This document shows, in pieces, positions 1-4,817 of a DNA stretch of 5,349 nt (position 1 is the stretch's first letter; every line of letters begins with the position of its first letter). Under the pieces are notes generated by a model. The model was not told the origin of the DNA. It ran no database searches and saw only the letters and a list, made by a program, of their open reading frames with translations. The DNA comes from Oscillospiraceae bacterium. GTDB taxonomy: Bacteria; Bacillota; Clostridia; Oscillospirales; Oscillospiraceae. The DNA is taken from positions 1-5,349 of the forward strand of contig JAFSZQ010000117.1 in NCBI GenBank assembly GCA_017458885.1, in the 5' to 3' direction. Made by a program: the position numbers and the translations under genes.

Positions 1-133
1 CCGCGCCCGCTTCCCACGGCGTATCGGCGCGGTGATCCAGCCCGACGACGGCGCAGGACGGGAACAGCGGCTCGTAACGCGCCGCCTCTCCGGCGTCGCC
101 GCCTTTGCCGTGGACGTACAGCACGGCGGTCAT
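1..133 (-). CDS. alpha/beta-hydrolase-like protein, N-terminal part (runs off the left edge)
   Basis: The frame opens with ATG at 133-131 and stays open to base 1, giving 44 residues that begin MTAVLYVHGKGGDAGEAARY. A short beta-strand (AVLYVHG) followed by a glycine-rich HGKGG turn is the usual opening of small alpha/beta-hydrolase or esterase-like proteins, where the HG forms the oxyanion-hole region. A second strand (CAVVGLDHRADTPWEA) fits the next strand and helix of that fold. The catalytic Ser, Asp and His would lie outside the window, so activity and substrate cannot be judged. The start codon overlaps the stop of the TfoX-domain gene as ATGA, so the two are very likely translated in a coupled way from one mRNA. 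No separate Shine-Dalgarno stands out. The family call rests on few residues; the reading frame itself is secure. Confidence 0.7.
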   Translation of the reverse strand, partial: MTAVLYVHGKGGDAGEAARYEPLFPSCAVVGLDHRADTPWEAGA

Positions 134-429
134 CGCGGCAAGTCCTCACAGACCGCGTCGAGCAGCGCGCGCAGGAGCGCGCGATCCTCCACGTTTTCCA
201 CGAGCAGCATCGGCTTCGCGCCGTCATAGGGCGCTTCCCGTCTCGCGTCCGGCAGCAGCTTGGCGGCGGACGGCGTGGGCTTGAGCAGCAGCCGGTCGTC
301 GTATATCCCGCCGACGACCTTGCCGCGCAGGTAGAGGATGTACTCCCCCATCATCGCACGGTGGGACACGTCCGGCACGTCGGCGAGCTGGTCAAGGATG
401 AAGGTCAAATAGGTTGGGGTGGATGGCAT
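130..429 (-). CDS. TfoX N-terminal-domain protein
   Basis: A 99-residue protein made almost entirely of a TfoX N-terminal domain. Its recognisable blocks are HRAMMGEYILYLRGKVVG (about residues 23-40), the IYDDRLLLKPT strand-turn (42-52) and PYDGAKPMLLVENVED (67-82). These match the family pattern of R-x-M-F-G-E-Y-x-x-Y followed by D-x-x-L-x-x-K. In gamma-proteobacteria this domain is the N-terminal half of the competence regulator TfoX/Sxy. Stand-alone copies are common in Bacillota and Actinomycetota and have no established function, so a competence role should not be assumed. The frame stays open upstream to an ATG at 561, but the start at 429 has an AAGGAG seven bases before it and begins at the domain edge. 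It lies 16 nt below the stop of the RelB-like fragment and overlaps the following hydrolase gene by 4 nt. Confidence 0.85.
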   Translation of the reverse strand: MPSTPTYLTFILDQLADVPDVSHRAMMGEYILYLRGKVVGGIYDDRLLLKPTPSAAKLLPDARREAPYDGAKPMLLVENVEDRALLRALLDAVCEDLPR

Positions 430-436
430 AGGGTGG

Positions 437-442
437 CTCCTT
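437..442 (-). promoter_or_regulatory. ribosome-binding site fixing the TfoX-domain gene start
   Basis: On the minus strand AAGGAG lies seven bases before ATG at 429-427. It decides against the longer open frame that reaches ATG at 561, whose extra 44 residues are basic, proline-rich and lie antisense-in-frame over the RelB-like fragment. Confidence 0.8.
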
Positions 443-445
443 AGC

Positions 446-604
446 TTATTCTTCCGATGCGGCGCGCAGCTCGTCCATATCGGTGTATCCTTCCACGTTG
501 GGATCGGCGGCAATGCGCCGCCCTTCTTCGATTGCCGCCGCTGTCGCTTCGTTGGGAACATCCAGCTTCAAGTATTCATCCTTTCTTCTCTCCAACTTTA
601 CCAT
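446..604 (-). pseudogene. RelB/DinJ-type antitoxin, C-terminal fragment
   Basis: A 52-codon frame from ATG at 604 to TAA at 446-448. Its last 40 residues are DVPNEATAAAIEEGRRIA followed by ADPNVEGYTDMDELRAASEE. The pattern V-P-N-x-x-T-x-A-A-I-E-E-G-R-R-I-A-x-D-P-N-V-x-G-Y-T-D-x-D-E-L is the toxin-binding C-terminal half of RelB/DinJ antitoxins. The N-terminal ribbon-helix-helix part (about 40 residues) is missing. In its place are about 12 basic residues (MVKLERRKDEYL), ending where the DNA turns AT-rich. The ATG at 604 has GGAGG only two bases away, which is poor spacing. A TTG at 571 with AAAGGA seven bases before it is an alternative start giving 41 residues. No RelE/YafQ toxin follows; the next gene is the TfoX-domain gene. 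I read it as a 5'-truncated remnant, although the short peptide may still be translated. Confidence 0.65.
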
Positions 605-682
605 CGCCTCCACTTGCAATAGCAAAACATCTCAATGTAGCTTGTCGTTTTGGTGCAGAAACATTTGTCAATGCTCAATTTT

Positions 683-711
683 TTAATACAAACATTGTGA
701 TTTGTGAGCAA
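683..711 (-). promoter_or_regulatory. possible weak promoter reading toward the RelB-like fragment and TfoX-domain gene
   Basis: On the minus strand TTGCTC (711-706) and TATTAA (688-683) are separated by 17 bases. Each is only a partial match to the sigma-A consensus, and AT-rich DNA gives such matches by chance. It is listed because no better promoter lies between the membrane-protein gene and the RelB-like fragment. Confidence 0.2.
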
Positions 712-722
712 TAGACTAATTT

Positions 723-1184
723 TCATATATTATGTAAATAACGCGCACAAGTATCTACAAAACGCTGCGTCTCATCTTCAAATTCTTGCAATTGCAATCT
801 ATTTTTTTCAGAGTCCATACCCTCCTTAAATAATGATACAAAGCTATCCCACGCTCTTTCCCATTCTTCGCACTGTGTTGATAGTTCCGATAAAACAACT
901 CGCTTGGTATTGTAAAATTTTACTGCATCTACTAATTTATCATTTACTTTCTTTAATTCCTCTACAAACATTTCAGGATAGCTCCCACATAGCCCATTTA
1001 ACTCCATACATTCATTATTAACGTCCTCCACCTTCTCCAAAAATTTTGAAACCACCTCTACTTTTAGGGTGTACCGCCTATCCTGTTTTTTAATATGTGA
1101 TTCAATTACTTTTTCAAAAAAAAACAGCAGAAACCCATTAGCAATTATCGGGACAATTATTGTAACCCAGTCGGTCTTTGTCAT
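723..1184 (-). CDS. small membrane-anchored protein of unknown function
   Basis: I do not recognise this protein as a named family. With the start chosen here it has 153 residues. Residues 6-23 (WVTIIVPIIANGFLLFFF) form one strong hydrophobic segment close to the N-terminus. A basic stretch follows (KKQDRR, about 31-36), which suggests a single signal anchor with the rest in the cytoplasm. Residues about 37-153 are charged, helix-prone and probably coiled-coil, with three cysteines in the body (near 59, 66 and 104) and one near the C-terminus, but no clear metal-binding or catalytic motif. The open frame begins three codons earlier at 1193, but there AAAGGAG touches the ATG. The ATG at 1184-1182 is nine bases from it and is preferred. 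Codon use is AT-rich, unlike every neighbour, so the gene is probably acquired. It lies 60 bases below the rRNA methyltransferase stop on the same strand, with no obvious terminator between. Confidence 0.75.
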   Translation of the reverse strand: MTKTDWVTIIVPIIANGFLLFFFEKVIESHIKKQDRRYTLKVEVVSKFLEKVEDVNNECMELNGLCGSYPEMFVEELKKVNDKLVDAVKFYNTKRVVLSELSTQCEEWERAWDSFVSLFKEGMDSEKNRLQLQEFEDETQRFVDTCARYLHNI

Positions 1185-1193
1185 CTTTAACAT

Positions 1194-1200
1194 CTCCTTT
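1194..1200 (-). promoter_or_regulatory. ribosome-binding site of the AT-rich membrane-protein gene
   Basis: AAAGGAG on the minus strand. It is adjacent to the first in-frame ATG (1193) with no spacer, but nine bases from the ATG at 1184. The second spacing is the functional one, so the start is moved three codons inward. Confidence 0.75.
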
Positions 1201-1244
1201 ACAAACTTATAGACCTATATAGTTTAAAATCTGTCTAACTAATA

Positions 1245-2606
1245 TTACTCCCTTCTCTCCAGCCGCACGACCGCCTCCACCGCGTCGGCGCGGGGGAACA
1301 TATCCACCGCGACCGCGCGCGCCGCTTCATACCCGCGCGCGGCGAAGCGCGCGACGTCCCGCGCGAGCGTGGCGCTGTCGCAGGAGACGTAGACCACGCG
1401 CGAGGGCTGCATCGACACGATCGCGTCGATCGCCGCCTCCGCCAGCCCTTTGCGCGGGGGATCGACCGTCACCACGTCGGGGCGCAGGCCCTCCGAGGCG
1501 AGCTTCTTCGCCACCGCCGCCGCGTCGCCGCAGAAGAATTCCGCGTTCGTCACGCCGTTGCGCGCGGCGTTCGCCTTCGCGTCCTCCACCGCCTCCGGCA
1601 CGAGCTCCGCGCCGAGGACGCGCTTTGCCCGCCCCGCGAGCGTCAGCGCGATCGTGCCCGCGCCGCAGTAGAGGTCGAGCAGCGTCTCCTCCCCCGTCAG
1701 CGCGGCGAACTCCGCCGCCGCCGCGTAGAGCTTCTCGCACTGGGCGCGGTTGACCTGATAGAACGACGGCACGGACAGCCGGAACGTCATGCCGCAGAGC
1801 GTGTCCTCGATGCGGTCGCCGCCCCAAAGCGTGCGGTACCGTTCGCCGAGCACGACGTTCGTGCGCCGCGCGTTCGTGTTCAGCACGACGCCCACCGTGC
1901 CGGGGCACGCGCCGCGCAGGGCGCTGACCAGCTCCGCCTCGCGCGGCAGTTCCGCCGTGTTCGCGACGACGCACAGCAGCGTCTCCCCCTTCGCGTTGCT
2001 CCGCGCGAAGAGGTGGCGCACCTGCCCCTCGCCCGTCGCCTCGTCCCAGCCGCGCACGTCGTAACGCGCCATCCACTCGCGCAGCGCGTCCGCCGCCGCC
2101 TCCGCCGCGGGATGGACGAGCAGGCAGCGTTCGGCGTTGACGACCTCGTGCGTCCGCGCGCGGTAAAACCCGACCTCGCCGGACGGCGAGACGCGCCAGA
2201 TGGACTTGTTGCGGTAACGCTGGATGGCGTCCGCGCCGAGGATGCCCTCGACCCGCACGGCGCTGCCGCCGATGCGCGCGAGCGCGTCCTGCGCCCGCTG
2301 GCGCTTGAGCTGCATCTCCTCGGCGTACTCCATGTGCCGGTAGGCGCAGCCGCCGCAGCGCGGGAAGTACGGGCAGTCCGGCGTCATGCGGTGCGGCGAG
2401 GGCGAGAGCAGGCGCTGGATCTTCGCGTAGGCGACGCGCTTACCCACCTTTACGACCAGCACCTCGCATCGCTCGCCCGAGAGCGCGCCGGCGACGAAGA
2501 CGACGCGGCCGCCGATCCGTGCGACGCCCGCGCCGCCGTCCGCGTAGCCCTCGATGCGGACGGTGTATATCCGGTTTTTCCGCAGCTCCTCCACGCTTAC
2601 TTCCAC
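1245..2606 (-). CDS. rlmD: 23S rRNA (uracil-C5) methyltransferase, RlmD/RumA family
   Basis: SAM-dependent enzyme that makes 5-methyluridine in 23S rRNA in the cytoplasm. The 453-residue length is normal for the family. An N-terminal TRAM domain (about 9-66) leads to the Fe-S ligands C78, C84 and C87 (in DCPYFPRCGGC), with the fourth ligand probably C161 (ERCLL). The methyltransferase domain carries PSFYQVN (280-286), the SAM-binding DLYCGAG (311-317), DPPRKG (382-387) and the catalytic cysteine C409 in YVSCDSATLARD. In Gram-positive bacteria a single member of this family may modify both the U747 and U1939 sites (RlmCD), so the exact target is not settled. The start is GTG at 2606, overlapping the upstream nuclease gene by 10 nt and lacking a clear Shine-Dalgarno. 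A second GTG at 2594 is a possible start four codons later. Translation is probably coupled to the upstream gene. Confidence 0.93.
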   Translation of the reverse strand: MEVSVEELRKNRIYTVRIEGYADGGAGVARIGGRVVFVAGALSGERCEVLVVKVGKRVAYAKIQRLLSPSPHRMTPDCPYFPRCGGCAYRHMEYAEEMQLKRQRAQDALARIGGSAVRVEGILGADAIQRYRNKSIWRVSPSGEVGFYRARTHEVVNAERCLLVHPAAEAAADALREWMARYDVRGWDEATGEGQVRHLFARSNAKGETLLCVVANTAELPREAELVSALRGACPGTVGVVLNTNARRTNVVLGERYRTLWGGDRIEDTLCGMTFRLSVPSFYQVNRAQCEKLYAAAAEFAALTGEETLLDLYCGAGTIALTLAGRAKRVLGAELVPEAVEDAKANAARNGVTNAEFFCGDAAAVAKKLASEGLRPDVVTVDPPRKGLAEAAIDAIVSMQPSRVVYVSCDSATLARDVARFAARGYEAARAVAVDMFPRADAVEAVVRLERRE

Positions 2607-4195
2607 TTATCGAGCAGCGACGTGATCTGCGAGGTGAACGACGCCATATCCTTGTTGGTCATGCCGCGGCTGCTCTTGACGAAGCGGAGCAGCTCCTCGG
2701 CGGCGGTGACGAGCTTGTTGTAGATGACGTCGGCGCGGCGGCGCGCCTCGCTCTTGCGGCGCGCGGATTCGGGCATATAGCCCTCCTCGAGCATCATGCC
2801 GCGCGCAAGGTCGAAGCAGGCGGTGTAGAGCGGCGCCTCGGCGATGAAGCCGTGCGTTTTCAGCTCCTCCGCGAACGCGGGCGCGACGTCCTCGTCGCCG
2901 TGGACGACGAACACGCGGTCGGGCTCGGGGTCGAAGTTCCGGATCCACTGCACGAGATGGTCGTGGTCGGCGTGGGCGGAGAGTCCCTTGAAGTTGACGA
3001 TCTTCGCGCGCACGGCGATCTCCTCGCCGAAGAGCTTGACGCTCTCCGCGCCGTCGATGATGCGCCGCCCCAGCGTGCCGGGCACCTGATAGCCGACGAA
3101 GACGACGGTGGACTCGTAGCGCCAGAGGTTGTGCTTGAGGTGGTGGCGGATGCGCCCCGCGTCGCACATACCGGAGGCGGAGATGATGACCTTGGGCGTC
3201 TGGTCGGCGTTGAGGCGCTTGGAGTCCTCGCCGCTTTCGACCATGTGCAGGTTGGAGAACGAGAACATATGCTCCTCGTCCGTCGCGAGCGCGAGCGATT
3301 CCTCGTCCACATAGCCGCGCACGTCGCCGCAGAAGATGGACGTCGCCTTCTCCGCGAGCGGCGAGTCGATGTAGACCGGAAAGTCCGGCACGGACTGCAC
3401 CAGCCCCTGCTCCTTGATGCGGCGGATGAAGTACAGCAGCTCCTGCGCGCGCCCGACGGCGAACGACGGGATGACGACGTTGCCGCCCGCGGCGAGCGTG
3501 GCGTCGATGATCTCCGCGAGCCTTCCTTCGTAGTTCCACTCCGTCTCGTGGTTGCGGTTGCCGTAGGTGGACTCCATGAGCACATAGTCCGCGCGCGTGA
3601 CCGGCTCCGGCGGGTTGAGGATGGGCTGCGCCTCGTTGCCGATGTCGCCGGAGAAGACGACGGTCTTGGTGACGCCGTCCTCGGTGAGCGTCATCGTGAC
3701 GCTCGCCGAGCCGAGCAGATGCCCCGCGTCGGTGAACGTGACCTCCACGCCCTCGCAGAGCGAGACGGTCTCGCGGTACTCGCAGGTGCGCAGGTATTGC
3801 AGCGTCGCCTCCGCGTCGGCAATGGTGTAGAGCGGCTCGACGCGCTCGTAGCCCGCGCGCTCGCCCTTGCGGTTCATGTACTCCGCCTCGCTCTCCTGGA
3901 TGTGGGCGGAGTCGAGCAGCATGACCTCCAGCAGCCGCGCGGTGAGCCGCGTGGTCAGTATCTCGCCCTCAAAGCCCTGCTTCACCAGCAGCGGCAGCCT
4001 GCCCGAATGGTCGATGTGCGCGTGGGTGACGAGGACGTAGTCCACCTCCCCCGCGTGGAACGGGAGCTGTGCGTTGTCCAGCTCGTCGCGTCCCTGCTGC
4101 AGGCCGCAGTCGATCAAAATGCGCTTTCCGCCCACCTCGACGCAGTGGCACGACCCCGTCACCGCGCGATCCGCGCCGTAGAAATATAGTTTCAT
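2597..4195 (-). CDS. beta-CASP metallo-beta-lactamase-fold hydrolase, putative RNA nuclease
   Basis: A 532-residue cytoplasmic protein of the CPSF73/YSH1-like group (COG1236 type). The metal site is complete: D29 (motif 1), H58-x-H60-x-D62-H63 (motif 2, in THAHIDHSG), H159 (motif 3, DAGHLLGS) and D184 (motif 4, SGDIG). The beta-CASP part has E208 (motif A, MESTYGNR), PSFAVGRAQELL (243-254), SASGMCDAGRIRHHLKH (339-355), H408 (motif B, LSAHADH) and H432 (motif C, VVHGDE). All catalytic residues are present, so an active zinc-dependent RNA endo- or exonuclease is expected; the natural substrate is unknown. The protein is longer than compact homologues: about 60 residues beyond position 470 form a basic helical tail rich in R and K. 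GGGAGG lies eight bases before the ATG. It is the first gene of an operon with the rRNA methyltransferase, which suggests an RNA-metabolism pairing. Confidence 0.93.
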   Translation of the reverse strand: MKLYFYGADRAVTGSCHCVEVGGKRILIDCGLQQGRDELDNAQLPFHAGEVDYVLVTHAHIDHSGRLPLLVKQGFEGEILTTRLTARLLEVMLLDSAHIQESEAEYMNRKGERAGYERVEPLYTIADAEATLQYLRTCEYRETVSLCEGVEVTFTDAGHLLGSASVTMTLTEDGVTKTVVFSGDIGNEAQPILNPPEPVTRADYVLMESTYGNRNHETEWNYEGRLAEIIDATLAAGGNVVIPSFAVGRAQELLYFIRRIKEQGLVQSVPDFPVYIDSPLAEKATSIFCGDVRGYVDEESLALATDEEHMFSFSNLHMVESGEDSKRLNADQTPKVIISASGMCDAGRIRHHLKHNLWRYESTVVFVGYQVPGTLGRRIIDGAESVKLFGEEIAVRAKIVNFKGLSAHADHDHLVQWIRNFDPEPDRVFVVHGDEDVAPAFAEELKTHGFIAEAPLYTACFDLARGMMLEEGYMPESARRKSEARRRADVIYNKLVTAAEELLRFVKSSRGMTNKDMASFTSQITSLLDKWK

Positions 4196-4243
4196 CGGTA
4201 TTGCCTCCCGTTTTCCGCAAAGATTGTCGCTTTGCCTGTCTCG

Positions 4244-4272
4244 ATTTTAGCATAGCCGCGCGGCGGATGCAA
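4244..4272 (-). promoter_or_regulatory. promoter of the nuclease-rRNA methyltransferase operon
   Basis: On the minus strand TTGCAT (4272-4267) and TAAAAT (4249-4244) are separated by 17 bases, about 48 bases upstream of the nuclease ATG. The -10 matches five of six consensus bases and the -35 matches the TTG. The 17-base spacer contains a perfect 10-bp palindrome, GCCGCGCGGC (4255-4264), that may be chance in GC-rich DNA or an operator. Confidence 0.6.
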
Positions 4273-4299
4273 GGTGCAGAGTGGGCGCGCCGTCTTTGA

Positions 4300-4325
4300 A
4301 AAATAGGTTGATTTTTACCTATTTT
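4300..4325. promoter_or_regulatory. inverted-repeat operator candidate of the Phd/Doc locus
   Basis: A perfect 9-bp inverted repeat, AAAATAGGT (4300-4308) and ACCTATTTT (4317-4325), with an eight-base T-rich centre. It covers the -35 element of the promoter for the antitoxin gene, ending 30 bases before the antitoxin ATG. Phd/YefM antitoxins bind palindromes in their own promoters and repress transcription. The position and symmetry therefore suggest this is the autoregulatory site. It does not look like a terminator: the arms are AT-rich and no gene ends just upstream. Confidence 0.6.
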
Positions 4326-4335
4326 GTGGTATGCT
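4308..4335 (+). promoter_or_regulatory. promoter of the Phd/Doc locus
   Basis: TTGATT (4308-4313) and TATGCT (4330-4335) with a 16-base spacer, about 20 bases before the antitoxin start. Each hexamer matches four of six consensus bases. The -35 lies inside the 9-bp inverted repeat, a layout that fits repression by the antitoxin. It faces away from the nuclease operon promoter, so the 160-base gap between the two genes is divergently transcribed. Confidence 0.55.
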
Positions 4336-4355
4336 ATCCCGCGGAGGTGAAACGT

Positions 4356-4598
4356 ATGACGATCGACACCAACGCCATCGTCACCGCGACGGAGGCGAAC
4401 CAGAATTTCTCGAAGATCGCGCGGCTGGCTGAGAAGCGGGGTCACGTCGTGGTCTTGAAAAACAACCGCCCCAAGCTGCTCGTCGTCGATCTGGAAACGG
4501 AGCCGCAGATCGACATGACGGAGGACGAAAAGATCGACTTTGTCGCGGCGCGCATCCTGCGCGAGCACAGAGCCGCGTTTGAGGAGCTGGCGAAATGA
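4356..4598 (+). CDS. phd: Phd/YefM-family antitoxin
   Basis: An 80-residue antitoxin that looks complete. The DNA-binding and dimerisation fold spans about residues 8-46: IVTATEANQNFSKIARLAE, then the VVVLKNNRPKLLVVDLE strands typical of Phd/YefM. The C-terminal part (about 54-80, MTEDEKIDFVAARILREH and onward) is the acidic, helical region that in this family wraps the partner toxin. The start at ATG 4356 has GGAGG eight bases before it. The frame stays open upstream to 4281, but that would run through the promoter and operator. The stop overlaps the toxin start as ATGA, the normal antitoxin-toxin arrangement. Because the following Doc-like toxin is cut short, this appears to be an orphan antitoxin, possibly retained for repression or for neutralising a related toxin elsewhere. 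Confidence 0.9.
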   Translation: MTIDTNAIVTATEANQNFSKIARLAEKRGHVVVLKNNRPKLLVVDLETEPQIDMTEDEKIDFVAARILREHRAAFEELAK

Positions 4599-4717
4599 TC
4601 AAATTCTCGAAGGAAAAGGTCTTGCTGCTCCACAAAATTTTGGCGGAGGCCACCGGCGGCAGCGTCGGGCTGCGGGACGAGGCGCTGCTCCAATGGGTGA
4701 TCGACCATCGGGCATAG
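4595..4717 (+). pseudogene. doc: Doc/Fic-family toxin, truncated to its N-terminus
   Basis: The frame starts in the ATGA overlap with the antitoxin and ends at TAG 4715-4717, giving 40 residues. The first 32, MIKFSKEKVLLLHKILAEAT then GGSVGLRDEALL, match the opening of Doc-family death-on-curing toxins (x-H-x-x-L-x-x-x-x-G-G-x-x-G-L-R-D-x-x-L-L). Doc proteins are about 125 residues and carry the active-site loop HPFxDGNKR, which is wholly absent. After LL the family sequence would continue with a helix beginning roughly E/D-S-A-L. Here it changes to QWVIDHRA and stops, and the secA promoter follows within 30 bases. A deletion near 4690 that removed about two thirds of the gene explains this best. 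No kinase (EF-Tu phosphorylating) activity is possible from the remaining piece. Confidence 0.8.
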
Positions 4718-4743
4718 TTTACGATTCGTTCACACAACAGCGT

Positions 4744-4772
4744 TTGCATCTTGCCATGGCGCGTGTTATACT
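4744..4772 (+). promoter_or_regulatory. secA promoter
   Basis: TTGCAT (4744-4749) and TATACT (4767-4772) are separated by 17 bases, with a TG one base before the -10 (TGT-TATACT, extended -10). The -10 lies 45 bases before the secA ATG. The -35 hexamer and spacing are the same as in the nuclease operon promoter. It is the best-formed promoter in the window and gives secA its own start of transcription, independent of the upstream toxin-antitoxin remnant. Confidence 0.7.
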
Positions 4773-4817
4773 ATATAAGTCTTATTTTGTGCATTCCCGA
4801 AAGGAAGTCGATACGAT

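Larger units (their letters stand above)
570..1244. other. AT-rich island within GC-rich DNA
   Basis: By eye this stretch is roughly one third G+C, with many A and T runs, while the genes on both sides are strongly GC-rich. The change is sharp on both sides: at about 1245, the stop of the rRNA methyltransferase gene, and near 570-600, where the RelB-like similarity ends. It holds one coding gene and about 120 bases of non-coding or decayed sequence (605-722). No transposase, integrase or clear terminal repeat is seen, so the mechanism of insertion is unknown. The composition contrast is seen directly; horizontal origin is inferred. Confidence 0.7.

Noticed and set aside
430..561. A 44-residue N-terminal extension of the TfoX-domain protein
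   Set aside because: It is basic and proline-rich, lies over the RelB-like reading frame, and has no better ribosome-binding site than the ATG at 429.
666..671. A perfect TTGACA on the minus strand in the AT-rich gap
   Set aside because: No acceptable -10 hexamer lies 16 to 18 bases downstream, so it is probably chance.
672..710. Imperfect inverted repeat TGCTCA ... TGAGCA with an inner ACAAA/TTTGT pair, considered as a terminator
   Set aside because: The outer arms are only six bases with a 27-base gap, the inner pair is offset, and no GC-rich stem with a T-run results.
1208..1219. Short inverted repeat TATAG-AC-CTATA upstream of the membrane-protein gene, containing one ATAGGT-like half-site
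   Set aside because: Five-base AT arms are expected by chance in AT-rich DNA, and only one half of the Phd-type operator motif is present.
605..1244. The AT-rich island as an insertion sequence or integrated element
   Set aside because: No transposase or integrase frame, terminal inverted repeats or target-site duplication could be found at its edges.
1327..3585. Other long frames on the minus strand inside the methyltransferase and nuclease genes
   Set aside because: They are Arg/Gly/Ala- or Ser/Arg-rich frame-shifted shadows of the two real genes, with no motifs of their own.
2519..4189. A 556-codon open frame on the plus strand, antisense to the nuclease gene
   Set aside because: Its translation is low-complexity, full of R, D, V, L, A and H, as expected for the reverse of GC-rich codons. 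The opposite strand encodes a complete beta-CASP protein with all catalytic motifs.
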